NCBI GenBank assembly: GCA_039621445.1
Contig: CP154955.1
Location: 35,505,123 to 35,569,122, forward strand
Length of the DNA stretch: 64,000 bases
Reading direction: 5' to 3'
From: Euglena gracilis
Lineage: Eukaryota; Euglenida; Euglenophyceae; Euglenales
The notes under the pieces: generated by a model
Databases searched by the model: none
Told to the model about the DNA's origin: nothing
Seen by the model: only the letters and a program-made list of their open reading frames with translations
Shown: in pieces, positions 43,401-52,941 of the stretch
Position numbering within the stretch: position 1 is the stretch's first letter
Layout: every line of letters starts with the position of its first letter
Translations under genes and position numbers: made by a program

Positions 43401-44181
43401 TGGTAGAGCCGAGGCAGCCGTGAAATCCGTCGTGAATATGCTTCGCCTTTCACTGGCTGACTCGCGCAGCAACTGAATATCAGTGCTATCATGGTCTTTG
43501 TTTTATATCAATACCCTACCAGGGTTGGTTTTGCCTCACTCCCCCTATAAATTAGTTTTCGGACGGGACCCTCCGGCCATAGGGGATGTCCCTTCGGAGA
43601 GACCCGCCCGAACGAGTGTCAGTTGCGAGACCTGGTTTGCGGAAGTAGAAAATCTACGTTCTGCAGTCCAGAAGCGCGTGACTGATATTCATGCAACCAA
43701 ACGGAAATCGTTTTTGCAGAATTTCAAGTCACCTGTGTATAGTCCCGGTGACCGCGCGTGGGTGCAGAATAGCCGCACTCGCATGCAGTCTTCCAAGCTG
43801 GACCCCCTCTGGCTCGGCCCCTGCGAAATCCTAGAAAGACTAGGTACCAGCGGGCGTTACAAGGTTGCATTACCGAATGGTGTTGAGGACGTTCATATGG
43901 ACGACTTCAAACCATACCTGTCGCCACCGGATGGGAAACCCATCCCGTGTTTGCACTTCAAACCCCGTTCCAGATTACCTGAGACGGACGACTTTGTAGT
44001 CGATAAAATTATCGATCACAAAATCGACAAAGGTATGCACCTTTGGCAGGTCCGCTGGAGAGGGTATGGGCCCGAGGAGGACACTTGGGAGCCAGCAACC
44101 AGTTTTGTTGGGTATGTCCAGCAAGATTGGAAGCTGTGGAACAAGAAGCATAGCATTGATGTTTCCATGACAAGTTTTTGA
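40388..44181 (+). pseudogene. Gypsy-B Pol: Dam-like, RT, RNase H, integrase, chromodomain
   Basis: N-terminal region: LEIDAFSSNVHARL, then LWMHPPP (codons near 40,694-40,705) and ILIPIIPEAEWF, the shape of the Dam-like domain, but with HPPP where NPPY is expected. RT: LVLDYRYLN, FDLEDGFHQM, and YIDD (41,624-41,635). A one-base frameshift near 41,965 separates RT from RNase H (LEVDSSDYAVG). Integrase has CQICQ, VDFLEL, SDQD instead of the usual SDRG, and GNGRAEAA. An in-frame TGA at 43,474-43,476 precedes VLSWSLFYINTLP, where Trp would be natural. Chromodomain: FVVDKIIDH, QVRWRGYG, DTWEP near 43,990-44,110. No DTG/DSG protease motif was found. The copy is defective as read. Confidence 0.9.
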
Positions 44182-44249
44182 GAACACATGGGAAACCCAT
44201 GTTGTTTTCTCTTCTTTTTACCATTGATTCTTATCATTCTTTCTTTCCG

Positions 44250-44252
44250 CAG
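44250..44252 (+). promoter_or_regulatory. candidate 3' splice site before the extra ORF
   Basis: ATTCTTTCTTTCCGCAG after a pyrimidine-rich stretch (44,205-44,252), between the pol stop and the downstream frame. With a donor-like GTAAGA in the 5' LTR it could make a subgenomic message, as env messages are made in retroviruses. Confidence 0.45.
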
Positions 44253-44256
44253 ACTT

Positions 44257-44506
44257 TTTAGCAAATAATACTCAAGCGGTTACCCTTACCAACTTACAAC
44301 CACCAAACCAAACCATCCCACCGTACCGACCCCGGGCGGTATCATGCTGCCCGGTGGAAGGGAGCCAGGCGGAGGACCGCCTTTAGCAAATAATACTCAA
44401 GCGGTTACCCTTACCAACTTACAACCACCAAACCAAACCATCCCACCGTACCGACCCCGGGCGGTATCATGCTGCCCGGTGGAAGGGAGCCAGGCGGAGG
44501 ACCGCC
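44257..44506 (+). repeat. 125-bp tandem duplication carrying a start codon
   Basis: The unit from TTTAGCAAATAATACTC to GGCGGAGGACCGCC occurs twice with a 125-bp period. Each copy has ATGCTGCCCGGTGG (44,344 and 44,469). Because 125 is not a multiple of 3, the first ATG opens a 92-codon frame that does not continue into the main ORF. Confidence 0.9.
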
Positions 44507-47500
44507 TTACCACCCCACCACTCACCCTCAACCTGACCAGTATGCGTACCGATACGGTACACAGCCACCTGCACGGACTGCGGCTCAGGGAAACCCTGAA
44601 GCCAGCAGCAGTAGCAGGATGACCCAGATGCCCGCGGAAGCGCGGCCATCTCAGCCATCAGGCTCTCGTCGCCTCCCACCGTACGCGGGTGTGATGATCC
44701 ACCGCACGGCGGAGACGATGAGCCGGGTTATGCGTATGAGCGCAAACCCGGCACCAGACCAACTCACCCAGGCATTGTGGGATGACCACGGCCGTAAAAT
44801 TTTGACCATCGCGAATACCCCTCCGGCCCTGTGGTGTATGTGCGCCCAGGCGACGATGACCGGTCTGGTGTATTACACCGACCCGGACGCGTCGGGATTC
44901 GCGGCGGACATTACCATGCGTGACCTGGGCGTGGAAGTCCCGCCACAGGTCGCACGGCAGGTACCACCAGTTGGCACTTACACCGCACATTTTCGTGCTC
45001 ACTCCCCCGGATTACCCGAGGAAGAGACAGTGGAAGCACCTGTCCGGAGTGAACACCCACGTGTGAAAGAAAGTATTTTTCGATCCCCTGAGCGCATGCC
45101 CCGGCGGGATTATCCTGCGCAGGAGCCTGTGTCTCAGTACACCGTCTCTGGGGATTACCCCCAGGAGGCGCCGATGCCACGGGATCAGTACGTGTATCCA
45201 CCTCAACCCCACCCAACCATACCTGACCCTATTCCACGACGTCCTGCGGAGGGAAACCCTCCCCCGACGTCTGACGCGACCCGAAGCGCTCGTCCGCGGG
45301 AAGCCGCGGCGGCGCCTCGCGCGGCACCAGTTCCCCCGGCACGGGATGAACCCGTTAACCCGTGGACTGGACGGCCGTTCGAGACTGAGGAGGAGCGTCA
45401 TCAGTATGAATATGCTGTGACAATCCAACGACAAACAGCACGTCGTCCCCCTGTTTCCGCCGGCCAGGGATACCCTGCCCGGGCGGAAATGACACGAGAA
45501 TAGCGCCAGCAGTATGACGCTGCTGTGTCGGCTCTCACAGGAGTCCCAGCTCCATCACGATCAAGTCAACCAGCGCGACAGCAGGACGTTGCTGTGGCGG
45601 AAGCGCCTCTAGCACGGCCCTCAAGCTCTGCCGCCGGCAAGCGTGACCGTGGCCCGGAAAATCTGACGCCGCAGCCACAGCGCCGCTCGCCGAGGTCGGA
45701 AAATCCGCCCGCGGCGATGCACGTCGACGCTGAGGAGGAAGCTCCGCCAGCGCCAGACGTGACGGCAGAACGGGCACGTCGGGAAGCCCGACCATCCCCA
45801 GTCGCACCGGTTTACTCGAATCGTGGTGACGCTGAGCAGGAATTTGCTCGAACGCCAAGCACGGAATCCGTGACTTACCCTGCGTTTACGCCAGAAGACC
45901 CAGAATACTGGGATTACTGGGCGACATTCGAATGGCTGTCTAACACAAAGGGTAAGGGTAAAGGTAAGGGCAAGGGTAAGGGGAAAGGAAAAGGCCAGGA
46001 GAAAGGTGGGAAAGCCCCACCTGGCAAAGGCGGAAAAGCCGCTTGGCCAACTCCAGGCAAAGGCGGAAAATCTGCCGGACCCCCAGCAGGCAAGGGCGGA
46101 AAAGCCGCCGAACCTTCGAAAACGAAGGACAATGACGTTACCGTAGTATTCACCTACCTGCAGGAGATCTGGCCGAAAATCGCCGAAGATCTCCGGCAGT
46201 TTACACACGCAAGCAACGTGATCCACCGACCACCGGATGCGGTGCTCGAAGTGGTGCAGAATCGTATGTACGATCACTGCAAACGTTTTTTCTACAGTTC
46301 CGAACTTTATGCGTTTGAGGGATACCCTCATTCGGATGAAATGGTCCTAGACCGGATGTCCGGTTTCTGGGAGCTGTGGTTCTGGTTGGGATACCCCTGC
46401 CAGAACTTCGGCATCTTTACCGACCGAAACGGTCATACGTATGCCGACTGTTTGGGAACATGTCCTGACGACGAAACGTTCGTAGCTCAGTTGAAGGAAA
46501 TCTTCAACCACATGTATTCCGTCGGAGCACTGGGAATCCAGTGGAAATATTACCCCCTGCCGGAGAAACTCCAGGCGCAGGCTGCGGTAATGTTCACACG
46601 CAACCTCCAAGTATACTTGGACAGCATGTATGGCACGCTGTTCAAGGTGCTGGACGTCGACCTTGCGTACCCCCAGCGGTACAAACTGGAATGCCAGTTT
46701 TGCAAAGAAGTTCACATTGCTGACTTCTGGGGTTTCGGAGAACGCGGAAAACCGCCTCCGACTGCCGAAAGTGCCGGTAGCCAGCCGACCAGGAGATTCC
46801 TCCTGCATCAGTGCCGGAATCCTCAGATTGGGACACAAGATCGAAAGGTGCTGAAACAGCACCGGCAGAAAATATTTCTGCTACAACAGTACTGGCACAG
46901 GGCGTGGATTACCTACGTCCTGGAAGTCTACATTTATTTCCTAGAACAGATGACCACTGATGTGGATATCCACAGGAAGTGGTTACCTCGGGGATACACC
47001 GAGGTGGACGCCAGACCTCACGACCCAGACCGACGCAGGATGAACCTGCGGCCGGAATGGGAGCAGGCAGAAAGTGGCCTGCGGTATCACCTGGACACCC
47101 AGTTCAGGGATATCCTCGACTGGAAGGAGTTCGAACCTTTCTTCGCAGCACGCGAGGTAAGCCACACTCGGTATGCGGTCCCATTGCCCGCTTTCCAGGA
47201 AGACACAGGAGAGCAGGGTATGGGATGGAACCTTCGATCGCAGTGGGAGGACCTCTGCCTGATCAACGAGGACGAACCGCAACCTCCACCCGGAAGCTGG
47301 GTGAGAGCGTCGTGGCCGCCCCCATACCCCAACTCTGACAGGAGTGAAAGTATAAGCTTTTACCGCCTGTCCGACGCACAAGGGTGCTACAGAAGCGGAA
47401 AAGACCCGCGTACTGCAGCACAACTCCACACAGAAGACTACCCTCCGGAAGCGGAGGAGGAGGAAGAAACGGTCCCCATGGCCGAGGATGAACCTCAGCC

Positions 47501-49907
47501 AGCAGAACCTCCGGCACGGGAAACCCGTAGCCCATCGGTCGTGATGCTGGACACTGTGGCAGAAACTGCCCAGCGCCCAGGATCGTTGACCGGTGAAATG
47601 ACACCTGTCCCACAGTCACCCACTTCACTGAGTACGACAGGTGTACCGACCCCTCCACGGGAAAACCCGCCGGAGACGGTACCCCACACGCCTGAGGTAT
47701 TACGCCTCAAGCTCCCTGTTTCCGGGGAAACCCCGTCGGCAGAGGAGCCAGCGGAGGAGCCCACTTCAGGTGAAGAACCTGAACGGTGCACCTCGCTGGG
47801 CGGACGCGTACTCGGTGGTTTGCGGTCCCTGATCGCAGTTGTCACTCCACGTGGCACTGTGGCCAGTTCTTCCACGGCTGCGGCGGAAGCTGCCCAGCCG
47901 ACAGAAGACACACATGACACAATAGCCATGGTGGAGGATGAACCTCCCCCAGCGGCGGCGCCACCGCCGGTGTCGGAAGCGACACGGACGGAAGGCGAAC
48001 AGACAGCAATAGCAGTGAAGACAACAACAACCGTGCCGGTACGGGATGAACCTGTATCAGCACCGGTAGCACCAGCCGAGGCACGGGATGAACCCGCACC
48101 TCAACGCACATCCACAGCCACTGCACCAAAGCACCCGGGTACACGGACACCGGCGCCTGAAAAACAGGCTGAGCGGACGTCCATGCCCCCACCACAGGCT
48201 CAACCAGCGCGAAGTGCGCAGACCAAGCCTACATCTACACCATCCCCCACGGCTACCCCTGGGAAACCCACGGAAGCCGCAAGGGAACGCGTAGGACGAC
48301 CCTCAGCTCGGGAAACCCCTGCTGAAGGTCAACGACGCTCGGTGTCGGGGAAAAGACCCCCGTCCCAAGCGTCGCCACGCACCTGGGCAAGCAAGCGCGA
48401 CGCTGATCGGCGGCCCTCGGATGCTCCGGAAACCGGAAGTCCGAAGGCCCCGGCAAAATCAAAGCCGGGCGCCGCACCTTGTAAGCCCGCACCGAAATCT
48501 GGTGATCAGCCCCCACCGAAAGGCGGTGGTGGAGCTGGCGGCCAGAGTGCTGCATCCTCCTCTCGGGGATTAACCTCGGGACAAGGATTCACGCACGTCA
48601 CGTCATCCGGCTATGGGAAAACCTCACAGCCGAAACCTCCGTCAAAGGGGCAGGGAAAATCCCGTGCCTCGACACTCGAGACACCTTCAGAAGACGAAGT
48701 TGTCATCGACTGGAACGCAATCAATCAGGATGACCCTGACATTCATGACCTGAAAAACAGGTACATGATGATCGCACATAAATTGAGGACACAGCAATGC
48801 CTTAACCGGTGGATTGAGCCACTGTTCTGTCAGGGACGGAAATGGTCCTTTGATCAGAATGTGACCTGGAATTATTACAATTCCAGATCTCCCCGTGTTT
48901 TGGCCTAATTCTTCGGTGAGGAATTCCTCATCGACAAAACAACGGAAAACCGTTTTGTGTGGCTTTGCACTGTATGCCACAAGATGTACAACAGTGCACT
49001 TGACCTGGGATTACCCCTCGTCCATGTGTGCAACCCTGTGGATCGGAAATCGTTCCACAAGGACGTATACATCCCCAACTGTGCCGCCTTGGTATGCGCC
49101 AAGTGCGTGGACAGTTGGACCCACAAGCACAATTTCAGCTACACAGACCGAGACGGTACGAATGTACCAGTTCTCTGCGTCAACTGCCTTCGAGGTACCT
49201 TCTGGCACACTGCGGAAGGCGCAGTACGCACAATCGTGCCAAGTGCCGAGAAGCCACTGGAGGAATACTCCACCTTGAACAAAAAGTTCAAGGACTTTTT
49301 CAAGTATGCCAACCTCAAGCTGGACGACTACCGCCACACAGGAATGGCCCGTGGGTGGCAGATCGACAGTGGGGCGATACGCCTCGCTGCTGAGGAGGCA
49401 GGGGTAAGATTACCTCACCTCTGGGAGACAGCAGACAGGGAAAAGATACTTTTCCGCCTGTTCCAAAACCAGGACCGAAACGGTCGCTGGTGTCTGCCAC
49501 AATGGCCACCCGAAAACCACGGGATGACCTGGAAAGACTGGCTTGGGGCCGTATTACGACCCCATACAGTCCGGGCGGAATGCGCCTATCACATGCCGAT
49601 TGACTTCCACCCGGGGAATGCCCCGCAGGTGTCAGCCAATCACCCAAGGATGAACTACTTCATCTGGCCAGCAACTCTGCCCAGGAAATTCTGGGAGAAG
49701 CTGCAATGGTTCCTCGCGGAAAGAGCGAGTGCAACCAAGCACACAGTCCCCGAAGGACGGGTTCGGGACTGGGTGGCACCTGATTTCGAATACGAATCGC
49801 CAGAAACCTGGCTCGTAGATAGGCCACCACCACCACAATTCCAGATAGTCCTTGTGGAAGATCCCTTGGACTCCCGCCATGATTATTGGCGGCTGGAACG
49901 GATGTAA
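44469..49907 (+). pseudogene. Gypsy-B giant accessory ORF, unrecognised
   Basis: One frame of 1,812 codons from ATG 44,469 to TAA 49,905-49,907, broken only by TAG at codon 345 (45,501) and TAA at codon 1480 (48,906). I do not recognise the protein. Visible parts: a Pro-rich N-terminus; a Lys/Gly run (GKGKGKGK, about 495-550); a globular aromatic-rich segment (about 560-980) with a CxxC at 742/745; a long Pro/Thr/Glu-rich low-complexity region with recurring RDEP and EDEP words (about 990-1400); and a second globular, Cys-rich domain (about 1430-1812) with CxxCH 1500-1504, CxxC 1543/1546 and CxxC 1570/1573, a zinc-site pattern. No signal peptide or membrane helix, so an Env is unlikely. It could be a second Gag-like or nucleic-acid-binding protein. 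If spliced, the leader would come from the 5' LTR. Confidence 0.8.
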
Positions 49908-50803
49908 TGCCGAAACGGCATTACCAGGCTCATGTAAGGTAAGTGCCTTCATGGAGCCTGGACATCCATATACTATACATATATACATTGGTAGCGGAAA
50001 TCGCTGAACAGCCCTGGGATGAACCTGGGTCTGTGTCACTCTACGCTCTGGATGGAAGCATCCTAGAGCCCCCCCCCCCCCACGCCACGAGCCCCCCCCT
50101 CTGCCAATGGCCATCCGTACGGAAACCGTCTGTAAGAGGTAATCGCCTCTTATTGCGTCGTGAAGGAGCTACTGCTGTGAAGACCTTGGCAGCCGGGAAA
50201 CCTGGCAAGCCGCTAAGTGACGCACAGCACACAGCGCGCACGCCGTAATAATAGGCCAACTTGTCACTTTTCGGCCCTAAGGCCCTTAAGGCTGCCAGAC
50301 AGCAAAAATTCTGTTCTGGCCTAAGCCAGCCCCCCTCTCCTCCCTACTTTCCCCCCACCCCCGCAAAGCTGTCGCCGGCAGTCGGTTTTGTAACTAGGCT
50401 TTTGTTTCCTAGTGCGGATATGACCGCCTAGGAGCCCTATCCGGGTATGACCAGGATAGGAGCCTGCCCCCCCCCTTCCACACCTCTCCCCTCGGGTTTT
50501 CAGCGAATCGCTTGACCAACCCCGCGGGCCTTTGGCACACCCAAAGTGGGTGGATGGGACACTTTGTCAGGAAACCTGCCAAGCCCCGTTTCCCACAGTG
50601 GGCTTTTTCGCACCCCTAAGCCGAAACGGCTAATAGGTAACCGCGATAAGCGGTAACCTTTTGCGCGTTTTCGGGTTTTTGGGTTGCTCCCCTGTGGAGA
50701 AAAGAGATCCGTGTTCTGGAAAGCAGAACCCGATCAGGACTGTGTCCGAAATCCAGACGGGACCTGGGATGACCTGGTCCAAGAAGGAAATCGGGCATAG
50801 CCC
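49908..50803 (+). other. Gypsy-B 3' untranslated region
   Basis: No gene. It contains a hairpin with a GTAAGT donor in its loop (49,924-49,961), C runs (about 50,070-50,100, 50,330-50,360) and GC-rich unique sequence. The short frames present are not supported. Confidence 0.7.
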
Positions 50804-50814
50804 TGGGAGGGGGA
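50804..50814 (+). promoter_or_regulatory. Gypsy-B polypurine tract
   Basis: TGGGAGGGGGA abuts the TGTGTACC start of the 3' LTR. Confidence 0.85.
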
Positions 50815-51226
50815 TGTGTACCAGGCACGATCCCAGCTCTGTAGGAAACCTGCAGAGTCTGGATCCGTCACAATCTGACGGCTGTGATGAACACAGCCTG
50901 ACGATCGTGGCAGATCCTATGGGAATTAGCGACACGTATCACACGTGCTCGCGTGATCTCTTTTCCTCACAGGTGGTATTCTATTCTTCACATTCTGATT
51001 GTTTTGAAGTAAGAGGATCAACCTCTGAAAAGGACTGAACACGACTGTGAAGGAAAATCCTTACACAGCGACTTGCTTTGTGCTCTGCCTTAGCATAGGG
51101 GAATTGGGAAAAAGGGCTTTGTTACTCCAAGGATTTTTAGTCACCTAAGTAGGTGCGCACCAGGAGAAAGCGAAACAGGCTTTTCCGGGGCAAAAGGGGT
51201 CAAAGGGAAGTCCTTGGACGTACACT
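50815..51226 (+). repeat. Gypsy-B 3' LTR
   Basis: 412 bp, one difference from the 5' copy, followed by the ATTAC target duplication. Confidence 0.95.
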
Positions 51227-51278
51227 ATTACCCCCCCGTTCTGGCCCGCACACATCCAGAAACGGGTTCCAGTGGAGA

Positions 51279-51881
51279 GTTTTCCCCCCTCCACGGTTGG
51301 GTGACCGTGCGCGGAATGGGCTTCCCGGCAGGCCGAGTGGGAGAAAACAGTCACCCGACGCTCCGGTAAAAATTGGCACACGCGCCACAAAAATTCCCCC
51401 TTGTTGTGCCTTTCGTTCCCTGAATTCAGCCAGAACCTAGTTCCGGCAGCCAAAAATTCAAAAAATCGGGGGTGGGGGACAATATTTTTGGCCAACTCCT
51501 TGGGGGTGCCTCTGCAGCAGTAGGGGCGGGGGAAGGAAAAGCCTGGTTTGAATTTAGAAAGGGTAGCGGGGGGGGGCGGAAGAACACCTTCACCTTGCTT
51601 CCCAGCGCCGGTTGCCCTTCTTTTTTGAATTTGAATTGCTGCCTTGGCTTCCCCTTTTGCTTGGCCTTCCGGATTGACTTTTTGAATTTCTTGGATAGTT
51701 GTCTTATTGAACTCAGATTGATATTTTGATTCTTCTTGATTCAGCAAGCACAATTTTTTAATGAAACGTCAGAAAGAGAGAACCTGGGGTGAAAAGTACA
51801 CAGGTAAAAAAAGTAACGGAATGGGGCAGAAAATTCGCTAATTCCAGTGCGCAGGCGCCAGGCCGCCTCCCGCTGCCCACA
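51279..51881 (-). repeat. A-prime LTR
   Basis: 603 bp on the - strand, TGTGGGCAGCGGG to GGGAAAAC. The acceptor-like sequence and the frame with SEFNKTTIQEIQKVNPEG are kept. Confidence 0.85.
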
Positions 51882-52941
51882 CTCCCCTTCCTACCGAGGC
51901 GCCCGGCCTCGCCTGCCTTCGGCTAACCTCGGAGGCGGGAGCGGGGGGCGATGCGCACCTCATCGGCGAAGTGAACGAATTGCACAAACAAACGTCGGGG
52001 AGGTTCGGGTATACGAAGGGCAGGGGTGTGGCCTTGGCCTCGGCCTTGGCCTTTGGCGTTTGGCGCCCGGCGGCGCCCCTCGTGTGTGGCGTCGCGCGCC
52101 ACAGGAGCCAGGTTGGGGGCTGGGGTTGGTCCCCGGGCGGTCTGCTGGCAGGCCGGACGCAGGCTCCTGTGGGCGCCTTGGGAGGGGGTGGAACTCCTCC
52201 GGGCTCTGGGCGAGGGCCGCACTCCTGCTGGGTGGCTTGGCAGCCGCGCGGCGCCGACCTGCAGGCTGGGTGCAGAGCCCGGAGCGTTGAGCCTTTCGGG
52301 GGGGCGGTGCGCTCCCTGGCTGGTTGGGGGGGGGGTCCCTTGGGCTTCCTTGGGTCTTTCTGGTGCCTCGGGGATCTTCGGCTTGCCTCCTTTGCCCCCT
52401 GCCTGGCTTCCTTCGGCCGGCTGTGGGGGGGGAGGCGGCGTGCCCTTCTCTTCCTTGCGTCTGCTGGGTTCTCCTGTGGTGCTCTGGGGGGAGTGCTCCT
52501 TGCTCCCTCTTCGGTTCTCGCTTGGCGCTCTGGGGCTCCGGTGGGTGTGGGCGCCCCTAGGGGGGGGGGGCGCTTTTTTTTGGTCCGGGGGGGGCTGGGG
52601 GGTGTTTTTATTTTGCCCGGGGAGTCCCCCTGGGGTCTTCCGCCTTGGTGTGTTGGGGTCTTTGGTCGTGCTCTCTGGGCCCTCTAGGGGGGTCCTTGGT
52701 CGTGCTCTCCGGGCCCCCTGGGCGGGGGGCGGTCTTGGGTTTGTGGCCTCTGGGCCCCGGGGGGGGGGGGTCCTGGCTCGGTTGCTTCTGGGGCCCCTTG
52801 GGGGGATTCTTGGCTCGGTGGCCTTCTGGGGCCTCTCGCTGGCCCTCTGGGGGGCCTTGGCTCGCTGGTGCCCCCTGGGGGGCTTTGGCTGTTCGGTGAC
52901 CCCTGGGGGGGAGGGGGTGGCTTTGGTTCCCCCTTGTAGGG
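51279..52941 (-). mobile_element. A-prime: truncated inverted relative of the Gypsy-A 3' end
   Basis: Reading on the - strand, 52,941 to 51,882 matches the Gypsy-A 3' tract (C-rich units, then the 27,840-28,246 unique part including GCCGATGAGGTGCGC), and 51,881 to 51,279 matches its LTR. Similarity stops near 52,941, where unrelated sequence begins, so the rest was cut off or is displaced by Gypsy-C. The 603-bp LTR is more diverged from Gypsy-A than the two Gypsy-A LTRs are from each other, so it is an older or separate insertion. Gypsy-B landed about 50 bp outside its end. Confidence 0.85.

Larger units (their letters stand above)
36777..51226 (+). mobile_element. Gypsy-B: young chromodomain Ty3/gypsy element with a giant extra ORF
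   Basis: Two 412-bp LTRs (36,777-37,188 and 50,815-51,226) run TGTGTACC to GTACACT and differ at one base. A perfect 5-bp target duplication ATTAC flanks them (36,772-36,776; 51,227-51,231). The primer site and purine tract are in place. Order: gag, pol (Dam-like, RT, RNase H, integrase, chromodomain), then an extra 1,812-codon frame. Pol has one frameshift and one stop, and the extra frame has two stops, which is odd for so recent an insertion. No aspartic protease is visible. Confidence 0.95.

Noticed and set aside
45914-46331. - strand frames with FPLPLPLP repeats
   Set aside because: Antisense of the GKGKG coding run in the accessory ORF.
44469-49907. Envelope gene of an endogenous retrovirus
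   Set aside because: No signal peptide, furin-like site, fusion peptide or membrane helix visible; the protein is Pro-rich with CxxC pairs.
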